The notes under the pieces: generated by a model
Database searches by the model: none
Told to the model about the DNA's origin: nothing
Seen by the model: the letters and a program-made list of their open reading frames with translations, nothing else
Origin: Alphaproteobacteria bacterium
GTDB lineage: Bacteria > Pseudomonadota > Alphaproteobacteria > Reyranellales > Reyranellaceae
Length of the DNA: 64,000 nt
Direction: 5' to 3'
Assembly (NCBI GenBank): GCA_947474005.1
Contig: CANJHI010000008.1
Span: 1 to 64,000, forward strand
Program-made: the position numbers and the translations under genes
Part shown: one piece after another, positions 26,372 to 34,858 of the stretch
Layout: each line of letters starts with the position of its first letter
Position numbering within the stretch: position 1 is the first letter of the stretch

Positions 26372-27592
26372 ATGATGAAGCGTCTTATGTTCTGCGGCGC
26401 GGCGCTGGCTGTCGCGGCGTGGGCGGCACCTGCGTCGGCCCAACAAATGACCGACGGCGTGGTGAAGCTGGGTGTCCTCACCGACATGTCGAGCCTCTAC
26501 GCCGACATCAACGGTCCTGGCGCCGTCATCGCCGTGCAGATGGCGATCGAGGATTTCGGCGGCACCATCGGCGGCAAGAAAATCGAGATGGTCCAAGCCG
26601 ACGTTCAGAACAAGGCCGACGTCGCCGCTACAATCGCCGGCCGCTGGTTCGACACCGAGCAGGTCGACGTGATCCTGGGTGCCGGCGCGTCGTCCTCGTC
26701 GATCGCTACGTCGCGCGTGGCCGGTGACAAGAAGAAGATCTATATCGCGCCCGATCCGGCGTCGTCGGACATCACGGGCAAGCTCTGCAACGCCTACACC
26801 GTTCACTGGGTCTACGACACTTTCGCGCTGGCCAACGGCACCGGCTCGGCGGTCGTGAAGGCCGGCGGCGACAGCTGGTTCTTCCTCACCGCCGACTATG
26901 CCTTCGGCTACGCCCTGCAGCGCGACGTCGCCGCTGTCGTGACCAAGGCCGGCGGCAAGGTGGTGGGCGAGGTGCGCCATCCCATCAATACCAACGACTT
27001 CTCGTCGTTCCTGCTGCAGGCCCAGGCCTCGAAAGCCAAGGTCATTGGGCTCGCCAATGCCGGAGGCGACACCATCAACTCGATCAAGCAGGCGTCCGAG
27101 TTCGGCATCGTCAAGGGCGGCCAGAAGCTTGCCGGCCTGCTCGTGTTCGTGTCCGACGTGCATTCACTCGGGCTGGAACGCGCCCAGGGGCTGAACCTCA
27201 CAGAAGCCTTCTACTGGGACCTCAACGACAAGACCCGTGCCTTCGCCAAGCGCTTCGCCGCCAAGCACAACGGCAAGATGCCGACCAGTGTGCAGGCCGG
27301 CTTCTATTCCGGCGCCTTGCAATATCTGAACGCCGTGAAGGCCGCCAACACCGACAACAGCGACGCTGTGATGGCCAAGCTCAAGGAGATCAAGTGGGAC
27401 GACCCGGTCTTCGGCCAGAGCTACATTCGCGCTGACGGCCGCAAGATGCACGACATGTACCTGTTCGAGGTCAAGAAGCCGTCGGAGTCCAAGGGTCCAT
27501 GGGACTACTACAAGCTGGTCTCGAAGATGTCCGCCGAAGAGGCGTTCCGTCCGATGGACCAGGGCGAGTGTCCGCTGGTGAAGAAGAACTGA
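26372..27592 (+). CDS. ABC transporter substrate-binding protein (LivK/branched-chain amino acid type)
   Basis: About 406 residues. Two adjacent ATGs (26372, 26375) follow AGGGAGCGA; the second has better spacing. Signal peptide KRLMFCGAALAVAAWAAPAS, cleavage near ASAQQ. The mature part shows KLGVLTDMSSLYADINGPG, ARAVAAT-like type 1 periplasmic-binding fold segments, and AFGYALQRDVAAVVTKAGGK. No liv permease or ATPase genes adjoin it, so it probably serves a transporter elsewhere, perhaps the livGHM set at the left edge. Followed 22 bp later by an Asp-box propeller gene, likely in the same transcript. Ligand unknown. Confidence 0.92.
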   Translation: MMKRLMFCGAALAVAAWAAPASAQQMTDGVVKLGVLTDMSSLYADINGPGAVIAVQMAIEDFGGTIGGKKIEMVQADVQNKADVAATIAGRWFDTEQVDVILGAGASSSSIATSRVAGDKKKIYIAPDPASSDITGKLCNAYTVHWVYDTFALANGTGSAVVKAGGDSWFFLTADYAFGYALQRDVAAVVTKAGGKVVGEVRHPINTNDFSSFLLQAQASKAKVIGLANAGGDTINSIKQASEFGIVKGGQKLAGLLVFVSDVHSLGLERAQGLNLTEAFYWDLNDKTRAFAKRFAAKHNGKMPTSVQAGFYSGALQYLNAVKAANTDNSDAVMAKLKEIKWDDPVFGQSYIRADGRKMHDMYLFEVKKPSESKGPWDYYKLVSKMSAEEAFRPMDQGECPLVKKN

Positions 27593-27614
27593 GCCGAATC
27601 GAGAGGACCGCAAT

Positions 27615-28667
27615 ATGGCCGATCAATCCAACATCTATGTGGGCGTCGCCGGCTATTTCGGGAAACCCGACCATCCCGGCCGCGTCGGTGTCTTCCGCCG
27701 CGGCACTGGGGGCGGTGACTGGCAGCATGTGCTGGGCACCGTCCAGACCTACACGATCTTCGTCCATCCGACCGATCCGACGATCGTCTTTGCCGGCACC
27801 AAGGATGGCGTGTGGCGCAGCACAGATTCAGGCGCCACCTTCCGGCGAACGGAATTCCCCGACGCCAACAAGGAAGTCTGGTCCTTCATGGTCGATTCGC
27901 GCGATCCCAAGCGGATCTTTGCCGGGGCCTCGCCGATCGACGTCTTTCGCAGCGATGACGGCGGCACGAGCTGGCGTAAGCTGCCCAATCCAGGCATGGC
28001 CACCCACTGCAAGGGCCCCTTCGCTTCGCGGGTGATGCGCCTGGTCCAGCACCCGAAGCGGCCTGACGAGATCTATGCCGCGCTCGAGATCAACGGCGTC
28101 ATGCGCAGCACCGATTCAGGCGAAACATGGTCCGATTGCAGCGCCGGCCTGATCAAGCTCGCCGAGTTGCCCCATCTCCAGAGCAAGATCGTGAGCGACA
28201 CTACGGCTGAGGGCATGCTCGACAGCCATGCCGTCACCATCAATCCGGCCGACCCCGATGCGGTGATTGCGGCGATGCGCATGGGCCTCTTCCGCAGCGT
28301 CGACCAGGGCCGCACCTGGCAGGATATGGAGGTCGGCCGCTTCTCGCCCACCACCTACGGCCGCGACATCAAGGTTTCGGCTGTCGAACCCAACACGCTC
28401 TATTCGGCGCTGAGCGTCGCGGCTTCCAGCCACGATGGCGGACTCTATCGCAGCGGCGACGGCGGCCAGAGTTGGAAGCGCTTCGACAAGGTTCAGGTCC
28501 ACGGCACCATCATGTCGATCGGCCTGCATCCCCGCGACGCAGCGCAGGTCTACATTGGCGCCCGCTACGACGGTGAGGTGTTCGGCACCCAGGATGCCGG
28601 CAAGACGTGGCAGGCCATGCCACTGCCGGGAGAAGTCCAGCACATCTATTCGGTTACCTGCGGCTAA
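27615..28667 (+). CDS. Asp-box (BNR/sialidase-like) beta-propeller protein
   Basis: 350 residues with at least six Asp-box motifs (S-x-D-x-G-x-T-W): WRSTDSGATF, FRSDDGGTSW, MRSTDSGETW, FRSVDQGRTW, YRSGDGGQSW and GTQDAGKTW. These mark turns between blades of a sialidase-like propeller, but the arginine triad and catalytic pair of sialidases are not evident, so it is likely a binding or structural propeller. There is no signal peptide, which is unusual for this class. Ribosome site GAGAGGACCGCA precedes the ATG. It follows a LivK-type binding protein and ends just before a strong hairpin terminator. Confidence 0.85.
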   Translation: MADQSNIYVGVAGYFGKPDHPGRVGVFRRGTGGGDWQHVLGTVQTYTIFVHPTDPTIVFAGTKDGVWRSTDSGATFRRTEFPDANKEVWSFMVDSRDPKRIFAGASPIDVFRSDDGGTSWRKLPNPGMATHCKGPFASRVMRLVQHPKRPDEIYAALEINGVMRSTDSGETWSDCSAGLIKLAELPHLQSKIVSDTTAEGMLDSHAVTINPADPDAVIAAMRMGLFRSVDQGRTWQDMEVGRFSPTTYGRDIKVSAVEPNTLYSALSVAASSHDGGLYRSGDGGQSWKRFDKVQVHGTIMSIGLHPRDAAQVYIGARYDGEVFGTQDAGKTWQAMPLPGEVQHIYSVTCG

Positions 28668-28687
28668 CGGGCTAGGGGCTTAAACAC

Positions 28688-28715
28688 AAAAAAGGCGGCC
28701 TTGCGGCCGCCTTTT
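28688..28715. terminator. Bidirectional rho-independent terminator
   Basis: A perfect 10-bp stem, AAAGGCGGCC / GGCCGCCTTT, with a TTGC loop, flanked by A-run on the left and T-run on the right. It lies 20 bp after the Asp-box propeller stop and 50 bp from the end of the convergent OmpA lipoprotein gene, so it can serve both strands. Confidence 0.9.
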
Positions 28716-28763
28716 CTATGACTGGGGACCGGCGGTATGCCGGTCCCCGTCAAGTCTGATCGC

Positions 28764-29432
28764 TTAGTACGGCGCCGTGTACGGCTGGCCGGGCCAACGA
28801 TAGCCAGGAGCCGGCAGCGGCAGCTTGTTCTCGATATGGGCCTTCTCGAGCGTCAGGATACCAGGCTCGTAGTTGCCCGCCTCGCACTGGGCCATAGCTG
28901 CGGCCGTGATGGTATCGACCTGCGAGGTGCGGAACTGGCGCCACTTGTCGCTCAGCGCCTTACAGTAGGCCGCCGGATCACGGAAGATCGCGGGGATGGC
29001 AGCGCCATCCATCACGATCTCGACACGACGGTTCTGCGGCTCGCGCACGCCATCGGCCGTCTTGACGAGCAGGCCAGATTCGCCACGACCAACGGTGGTG
29101 ATCGAAGCTGCCGGCACGCCTGCCTTAACCAGGGCATCCTTGACCGTGTTCGCACGACGCAGCGAGAGCGCCATGTTGTAGGTCTCAGAGCCAGACGTAT
29201 CGGTATGACCGGTCGCCGTGACGCGAGCAGCACCACGGGTCTTGTAGGCGGCAGCCGCCTGCTGGATCGTGGTCATCGCCTGGGCCGACAGGTTGGAGCG
29301 GTCCCAATCGAAGAACACCATGAAAGAAGGTGCAGGCGGCGGCGGCGGCGGAGCTGCTGCCGGCGGCGGCGGCTCGTCGCATGCGCCCAACAACAGCGCT
29401 GCGGCGATAACGGCGAACAGTGACTTCAACAT
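28764..29432 (-). CDS. OmpA-family lipoprotein with C-terminal extension
   Basis: 222 residues from ATG 29432, the only in-frame start with proper spacing from the GGGGGG ribosome site. Lipoprotein signal MLKSLFAVIAAALLLGAC gives Cys18 as the lipidated residue, followed by a proline-rich linker. The OmpA peptidoglycan-binding domain spans about residues 40-145: FFDWDRSNLSAQA, ATGHTDTSGSETYN (the D and the later QNRRVEI arginine contact diaminopimelate). An additional 75-residue tail with two cysteines follows and is not part of the OmpA domain. Likely anchors the outer membrane to the cell wall. Confidence 0.9.
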   Translation of the reverse strand: MLKSLFAVIAAALLLGACDEPPPPAAAPPPPPPAPSFMVFFDWDRSNLSAQAMTTIQQAAAAYKTRGAARVTATGHTDTSGSETYNMALSLRRANTVKDALVKAGVPAASITTVGRGESGLLVKTADGVREPQNRRVEIVMDGAAIPAIFRDPAAYCKALSDKWRQFRTSQVDTITAAAMAQCEAGNYEPGILTLEKAHIENKLPLPAPGYRWPGQPYTAPY

Positions 29433-29491
29433 AGAGATCATCCCCCCATAAAAAAGCTAGTAGCACTGGCCATGATGGAACACTCCGGGGA

Positions 29492-29509
29492 AAACGTAAA
29501 GCTACGTTT
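29492..29509. promoter_or_regulatory. Inverted repeat upstream of the OmpA lipoprotein
   Basis: AAACGTA, a four-base spacer, and TACGTTT form a 7-bp inverted repeat between tRNA-Glu and the lipoprotein gene. It could be an operator for the lipoprotein or a weak terminator of the tRNA transcript; the following T-run on the minus strand is short. The rest of the 29433-29550 gap shows nothing else. Confidence 0.3.
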
Positions 29510-29550
29510 CACATTCCTAGGGTGCCTATTGGCAGCTGCGCTTTCAGAAT

Positions 29551-29626
29551 TGGCGTCCCCAGCGGGATTCGAACCCGCGTCGCCGCCGTGAAAGGGCGGT
29601 GTCCTAGGCCTCTAGACGATGGGGAC
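29551..29626 (-). tRNA. tRNA-Glu (anticodon UUC)
   Basis: A complete 76-nt tRNA read on the minus strand. It begins with GTCCCC pairing with GGGGAC near the 3' end, has the D-arm GTCTAGAGGCC, an anticodon loop with TTC, the T-arm GGGTTCGAATCCC and an encoded CCA end. All stems pair. The UUC anticodon reads GAA and GAG. Confidence 0.97.
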
Positions 29627-29645
29627 GAAGCCAAAAGCGCGGCTG

Positions 29646-29674
29646 CATGTAGCGGTTGGAGGCCCCGAAATCAA
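29646..29674 (-). promoter_or_regulatory. Candidate tRNA-Glu promoter
   Basis: On the minus strand TTGATT, a 17-base spacer and TACATG lie about 19 bases before the tRNA-Glu 5' end. Matches to consensus are moderate. The -35 box overlaps the recJ stop codon, so the tRNA may also be read through from recJ. Confidence 0.35.
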
Positions 29675-31494
29675 GCAAGCACCGCCCCGGCGCCGGCCGC
29701 GGCATCGTCGATTTGAAGGCGGACTGTTTCACGCCCTCCGAAACGATCGATACGAAGCGCTCCAGCGAAGTGAAGGACCGGTCGCGCCGGGTCCAGAAGG
29801 GCCGGTCCGAGGGCCGTCTGGTTGGCCCGGAAGGCAATCGCGTCGACCCGGCCGCGTTCCGCCCCGATCAGGGTGCAGCGCACATGCCCCTCGCCCACCG
29901 TCTGGGCGTAACTTACCCGGGCATTTGTGAGAACGAATCGCGGCAAGGCGTTGCCAGCACCGAACGGCCCCACACGCTCGATCATATCCACCAGTTCCCG
30001 GCTCGCAGCCCCCGGCGACAGGGCCGCATCGATACCGAGCTCCCGTACCGGCGGCGCCGCGCCGAGCTGCGGGGCAATGCGCTCGTCGAGAAAGCGCGTC
30101 AGACCGGGCAGCGCGTCTCGTGTCACCGTCAGGCCCGCCGCCATGGCATGGCCCCCGCCGTTCACGAGCAAACCGGCCTGGCGGGCTGCGATGACTGCCG
30201 CCCCCAGGTCGACGCCACGCACGGAGCGGCCCGAGCCCTTGCCGAGATCGCCGTCGAGCCCAATCACGAAGGCCGGACGGCCATAGCGTTCGACCAGCCG
30301 GCTGGCGACGATGCCGATGACGCCGACATGCCAGCCCTCGCTTTCGACCACGAGGGCCGCAGGCATGCCTCCACGGTCCGGGCCGTAGAGCCCTTCGACC
30401 CGCGAAATCGCCTGATCGAGCACGTCGCGTTCGATGGCGCGCCGCTCGGCATTGAACTCGTCCAATCGGAGTGCCAGGGCGCCGACTTCGTGTGGGTCGT
30501 CGCTCGATAGCAGTCGTGCGCCGAGATCGGCCTGGCCGACGCGACCGCCGGCATTGACCCGGGGTCCGAGCAGGAAGCCCAGGTGGTAGGCGCCGGGCGC
30601 CTCCTTGAGGCGGGCAACGTCGGCGAGAGCCGCGAGGCCGATATTGCGCCGTTCGGCCATGACCTTGAGGCCCTGGCGAACCAACGCCCGGTTGACACCC
30701 GTAAGCGGGACGACATCGCACACCGTGCCGAGCGCCACGAGGTCGAGCCATTGGCGCAGATCGGGCTCGGAGCGGCCCGCCGACGCGTACCAGCCGGCTT
30801 CGCGCAGCTTCCGGTTGACGCCGATGGCCAACAGGAAGGCCACACCCACCGCCGCCATTTGCTTGTGCGGGCTCTCGTCGTCGATCCGATTGGGATCGAC
30901 CACGGCCACGGCATCGGGCAGCGAGATCTCGGCCATGTGGTGGTCGATGACGATGGTATCGAGCCCTGCCCGCCTGGCCTCGGCCAGCGGCTCGAAGGCG
31001 GTCACACCACAATCGACGGTGACGACGACCGCTGCGCCCTCGGCCTTCAGCTTCAGGAGCGCGGCAGTATTGGGGCCATAGCCTTCCTTGCGGCGGTCGG
31101 GAATGTAGACGCCGATATTGCCGCCGACGGCGCGGAAGAAGCGCAGCAGCAATGCCGAGGAGGTTGCGCCATCAACGTCGTAATCACCGAACACGACGAT
31201 GCGCTCGCCGCCCTGTACGGCATGCGCCAGCCGCGCGACGGCGACGTCCATGTCCTTGAGATGCGACGGATCGGGCAGGAAGCGACGCAGCGTAGGGTCG
31301 AGAAAGTCCGGTACCGCGTCGAGATCGACATCGCGCGCCGCCAGCAACCGCGCCACCGGCTCGGGCAGTCCATGACGCTGTGCGATGGCAAGTGCCGTGC
31401 GCTCATCGGCCAGGCGCGCCGCCCAGCGTCGTCCGGTCAGTGACCGCTCGACGCCGAGGAATGCCGCGCGTTCGGCCCTGGAATTATCGGACAT
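29671..31494 (-). CDS. recJ: Single-stranded-DNA-specific exonuclease RecJ
   Basis: 607 residues, normal for RecJ, a 5'-3' single-strand exonuclease of recombination and mismatch repair. DHH-family motifs: GDYDVDGATSSALL (motif I), VTVDCGVTAF (II), TIVIDHHM (III) and GPRVNAGGRVGQADLGARLL (DHHA1 entry). The later GGGHAMAAGLTVTR and the C-terminal OB domain containing FVLTNARVSYAQTVGEGH are intact. It ends just before tRNA-Glu and is divergent from a secreted deacetylase-like gene. In many alphaproteobacteria recJ follows glpX directly; here that order is interrupted. Confidence 0.95.
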   Translation of the reverse strand: MSDNSRAERAAFLGVERSLTGRRWAARLADERTALAIAQRHGLPEPVARLLAARDVDLDAVPDFLDPTLRRFLPDPSHLKDMDVAVARLAHAVQGGERIVVFGDYDVDGATSSALLLRFFRAVGGNIGVYIPDRRKEGYGPNTAALLKLKAEGAAVVVTVDCGVTAFEPLAEARRAGLDTIVIDHHMAEISLPDAVAVVDPNRIDDESPHKQMAAVGVAFLLAIGVNRKLREAGWYASAGRSEPDLRQWLDLVALGTVCDVVPLTGVNRALVRQGLKVMAERRNIGLAALADVARLKEAPGAYHLGFLLGPRVNAGGRVGQADLGARLLSSDDPHEVGALALRLDEFNAERRAIERDVLDQAISRVEGLYGPDRGGMPAALVVESEGWHVGVIGIVASRLVERYGRPAFVIGLDGDLGKGSGRSVRGVDLGAAVIAARQAGLLVNGGGHAMAAGLTVTRDALPGLTRFLDERIAPQLGAAPPVRELGIDAALSPGAASRELVDMIERVGPFGAGNALPRFVLTNARVSYAQTVGEGHVRCTLIGAERGRVDAIAFRANQTALGPALLDPARPVLHFAGALRIDRFGGRETVRLQIDDAAAGAGAVLA

Positions 31495-31577
31495 GCCTGC
31501 ACCTTAACCCAAAGTGCTGTGGACGACTTGGCAGACGCCGCCTGCTAACATTCATGCAGGGGCTTTGGGGGAACGGA

Positions 31578-32528
31578 ATGACGAGAATCCTGGTCGCTGC
31601 GCTGCTGGTCGCCGCCGCATTTGCAACGTCTGCAGCCGCGCAAAGCAGCCTGGACTGGATCACCGGCTTTCAGCGCGAGCAGATGCAAGTCAAAGCCTGG
31701 CCGGAGGGCCGCAAGGTCGCAATCTGCTTCGTTTTCTACGTGGAAGTGTGGGGCAAGGGCAACGGCCCGAACTTCCGGCCCGACATGGTCGACCGCAAGC
31801 CCGACGTCGTCGACGAATCCTTCCGCCAGTACGCCATCGAATGGGGTGTGCCGAGGATCGGCCGCTTGTTCAAGGAACAGGGCGCGCCACTCAGCATCGC
31901 GCTCAACGCGCAATTCCCCGAACAGCATCCCGAGATCTGGAAGCAGTTCCGCGCCCTGGTGCCCAAGGCGCCGATCGTGGCACACGGCATCAACAACTCG
32001 ACCGACCAGTTGCCGCTCGACAAGGGCATCGAAGCGCAGATGGCCTATGTGCGCCGCACGCTCGACATGATCCAGAAAAGCACGGGGATACGTCCGACCG
32101 GCTGGTCGAGCCCCAGCGTCTATCCCAACGTAGAAACCTTTCCCGCAACGGCGGCCGAAGGCATCAAGTACACGCTCGACAGCATGGACTCCGACGTGCT
32201 GTCGCGGCTCGTCACGCCCTTGGGCAAGCTGATCATGGTCCCCTACCCGGCCGTCACCGTTGACATGGGCCACTATCTCTCGCGCTTCAAGGAGCCACTC
32301 GACCTGGAGCGCTTCTGGATCGACTACATCTCCGAGCTGGCGCGCGAGGCGGAAAAGAACCCTGGCCGTCCCGCCACCGTCGTGGCGATCGGCATCCATC
32401 CGTTCGTCGTCGGCACGCCCGCCGGCGCCGCTTCGCTGCGACGCGTACTCGACGTCATCAAGAAGCAGAAGCTCGTCTGGATCACCGACGTCGAGGCCGT
32501 CGTCACAGCAGCCAGCGAGAAACCCTAG
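31578..32528 (+). CDS. Polysaccharide deacetylase/allantoinase-like exported protein, degenerate metal motifs
   Basis: 316 residues from ATG 31578 (GGGGGAACGGA upstream), with signal peptide MTRILVAALLVAAAFATSAA and cleavage near AAAQ. The body has the NodB/PuuE outline: strand VAICFVFYVEVWG where motif 1 (TFDD) is expected, AHGINNSTDQL at motif 2 where only one of the two metal histidines remains, GWSSPSVYPN at motif 3 and GIHPFVVGTPAGA near the end. The loss of the aspartate pair and one histidine suggests altered chemistry or a binding role. It sits alone between recJ and glpX in the opposite orientation and its stop shares CTAG with the glpX stop. Confidence 0.75.
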   Translation: MTRILVAALLVAAAFATSAAAQSSLDWITGFQREQMQVKAWPEGRKVAICFVFYVEVWGKGNGPNFRPDMVDRKPDVVDESFRQYAIEWGVPRIGRLFKEQGAPLSIALNAQFPEQHPEIWKQFRALVPKAPIVAHGINNSTDQLPLDKGIEAQMAYVRRTLDMIQKSTGIRPTGWSSPSVYPNVETFPATAAEGIKYTLDSMDSDVLSRLVTPLGKLIMVPYPAVTVDMGHYLSRFKEPLDLERFWIDYISELAREAEKNPGRPATVVAIGIHPFVVGTPAGAASLRRVLDVIKKQKLVWITDVEAVVTAASEKP

Positions 32529-33508
32529 GCCCAGCTCGGCAGGCCGGTCTTGATCGAGAAATTATGGTGCGCCGAGATCCAGCGTACGGTGCCGGTCTTC
32601 GAACGCATCACGATCGAATGGGTCTCGGCGCCGTTGTGGAAGCGGCGCACGCCCTTCAGCATCGATCCCGACGTGACGCCTGTCGCGGCGAACATGACGT
32701 CGCCCTTGGCCATGTCCGTCATCGAATACTTGCGGTTGAGGTCGGTGATGCCCCACTTGCGCGCCCGCGCCTTCTCGTCGTCGTTGCGGAACAGCAGCCG
32801 GCCTTGGATCTGGCCGCCAATGGCGCGCAGAGCCGCCGCCGCCAGCACGCCTTCCGGCGCCCCGCCCGAGCCCATGTAGATATCGATGCCCGAATCGCCG
32901 GTCGAGGTCGCGATCACGCCCGAGACGTCGCCATCGCCGATCAGCATGATGCGGGCACCCGCCTCACGGACCTTGGTGATCAGCTCGGCGTGACGCGGCC
33001 GATCGAGGATGCAGACGACAAGGTCGGCGATCTCGACCTTCTTCGCCTTGGCGAGATCGGCTAGGTTCTGCTTCGGTGTCTTGTCGAGGTCGACGACACC
33101 GTCGGGCAACCCGCCGCCGACGGCGATCTTGTCCATGTAGACGTCAGGCGCGTTCAGGAAGCCGCCATGCTCGGCCATCGCCATGACGGCGAGCGCGTTC
33201 GGCAACCCTTTGGCAGTGATGGTGGTGCCTTCCAGCGGATCGAGCGCAATGTCGATCTTGGGTCCGCCGGCGCCCACCTTCTCGCCGATATAGAGCATCG
33301 GCGCCTCGTCGCGCTCGCCCTCGCCGATCACCACCGTCCCGTCGATCGACAGCGCGTTGAGCGACGTGCGCATGGCATCGACCGCCGCCTGGTCGGCCAT
33401 CTTCTCGTCGCCGCGCCCCATCAGCTTGGAGGCCGCGAGCGCGGCCGCTTCGGTGACGCGGACCGCTTCCAGCGCCAGATTGCGGTCCATCTTCCCTTCG
33501 TCCGACAT
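32525..33508 (-). CDS. glpX: Fructose-1,6-bisphosphatase class II GlpX
   Basis: 327 residues, normal length for class II fructose bisphosphatase, the gluconeogenic phosphatase making fructose 6-phosphate. Metal- and phosphate-binding motifs are IDGTVVIGEGERDEAPML and DIALDPLEGTTI; GDGDVSGVIA and YMGSGGAPEGVLAAAALR complete the lithium-sensitive phosphatase core. GGAGG lies five bases before the ATG. It follows hom by 32 bp on the same strand, so the aminotransferase-hom-glpX trio is a likely operon. Confidence 0.95.
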   Translation of the reverse strand: MSDEGKMDRNLALEAVRVTEAAALAASKLMGRGDEKMADQAAVDAMRTSLNALSIDGTVVIGEGERDEAPMLYIGEKVGAGGPKIDIALDPLEGTTITAKGLPNALAVMAMAEHGGFLNAPDVYMDKIAVGGGLPDGVVDLDKTPKQNLADLAKAKKVEIADLVVCILDRPRHAELITKVREAGARIMLIGDGDVSGVIATSTGDSGIDIYMGSGGAPEGVLAAAALRAIGGQIQGRLLFRNDDEKARARKWGITDLNRKYSMTDMAKGDVMFAATGVTSGSMLKGVRRFHNGAETHSIVMRSKTGTVRWISAHHNFSIKTGLPSWA

Positions 33509-33540
33509 CGCTTCCTCCGTGTGGCGTCTAAAGCGCCTTC

Positions 33541-34833
33541 CTAGAATGCCTCGATCCTGATCAGGCAGGGCTCCTCGGCCACCGCCTTCAGCTTGGCGAT
33601 ATGCGCCAGAGCGCGCCGCATAGCCGCCTCTTCCGTCGCGTGCGTCGTCAGCACTACCGGCACTTCACCCGACTCCGAGCGGCCGCGCTGCAGCATCGAT
33701 TCCAGCGAGATGCGTTCCTTGGCAAGCGCCCCCGATACGGCCGAGATCACGCCGGGCCGGTCCTGCACCATCAGACGCATGTAATAGGCACCGACATGGC
33801 GGTCCATCGGCGAGGCCGGCCTGTCCGCCAAACGGTCGGCCGGGACCACGAAGGCCGGCATATGACGGCCGCGCGCGACGTCGACAAGGTCGGCCACCAC
33901 CGCCGAAGCGGTTGGCCCCTGCCCCGCACCGCGGCCCTGGAACATCGTGGTGCCAACGAAGTCGCCATCGATCACGACGGCATTGAACACGCCCTCGATG
34001 TGCGCGATCGGTGTGGCGAGCGGCACCATGCACGGATGCACCCGTTGCTCGATGCCGTATTTCGTCTCGCGCGCCAGTCCCAGCAGCTTGATGCGATAAC
34101 CCAGTTCCTCGGCGAACTGGATGTCCATCGACGTCACGCGCCGGATGCCTTCGACGTGGATGCCGCCGAAATTGACCCGCGCGCCGAAGGCCGCGCCGGT
34201 CAGCACCGCGAGCTTGTGCGCGGCATCGATGCCGTCGACGTCGAAGCTCGGATCGGCCTCGGCATAGCCTGCGGCCTGGGCTTCGGCCAGCACGACATCG
34301 AAATCGCGCCCGGTCTCGCGCATCGTCGTCAGGATATAATTGCAGGTGCCGTTGAGGATGCCATAGAGGCGTTGCACGCGATTGCCGACCAGGCCTTCGC
34401 GCAGCGCCTTGATGATCGGGATGCCGCCCGCGACGGCGGCCTCGAACGCGAGAATGCGGTCCTTCTTTTCGGCTTGCGCCGCGATCTCGGCGCCGTGCAG
34501 TGCCAGCAGCGCCTTGTTGGCGGTGACGACGTGCTTGCCGGAAGTGAGCGACTTCTGCACCAGCCGGCGGGCGATACCGCCGCTGCCACCGATCAATTCG
34601 ACGACGACGTCGATATCGGAGGCCGTGGCCAGCGCCAGCGGATCCTTCTCCCAGCGAACGCCGGCGAGATCGATATCGCGCTTCTTGGAGCGTGAGCGGG
34701 CGCTGACCGCGACCAGCTTCAGCGGGCGTCCGCCGCGCAATGCCAGCAGTCGGCCGTGTTCGGCCAGCAGCTTGACCACGCCAGCGCCGACCGTGCCGAG
34801 ACCGGCGATGCCAATTCTGAGAGGTGTTTTCAT
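33541..34833 (-). CDS. hom: Homoserine dehydrogenase
   Basis: 430 residues from ATG 34833 (the frame upstream is not conserved). NAD(P)-dependent reduction of aspartate semialdehyde to homoserine, on the way to threonine and methionine. The Rossmann motif is GIAGLGTVGAGVVKLLAE, the catalytic core holds GKHVVTANKALLA, ILNGTCNYILTTM and EADPSFDVDGIDAAHKLAVL, and the C-terminal ACT domain (about residues 345-430, MRLMVQDRPGVISAVSGAL) allows feedback by threonine. Located between an aminotransferase of the same amino-acid family and glpX. Confidence 0.95.
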   Translation of the reverse strand: MKTPLRIGIAGLGTVGAGVVKLLAEHGRLLALRGGRPLKLVAVSARSRSKKRDIDLAGVRWEKDPLALATASDIDVVVELIGGSGGIARRLVQKSLTSGKHVVTANKALLALHGAEIAAQAEKKDRILAFEAAVAGGIPIIKALREGLVGNRVQRLYGILNGTCNYILTTMRETGRDFDVVLAEAQAAGYAEADPSFDVDGIDAAHKLAVLTGAAFGARVNFGGIHVEGIRRVTSMDIQFAEELGYRIKLLGLARETKYGIEQRVHPCMVPLATPIAHIEGVFNAVVIDGDFVGTTMFQGRGAGQGPTASAVVADLVDVARGRHMPAFVVPADRLADRPASPMDRHVGAYYMRLMVQDRPGVISAVSGALAKERISLESMLQRGRSESGEVPVVLTTHATEEAAMRRALAHIAKLKAVAEEPCLIRIEAF

Positions 34834-34858
34834 GGGCGCCTGATACGACAGGATGTGG

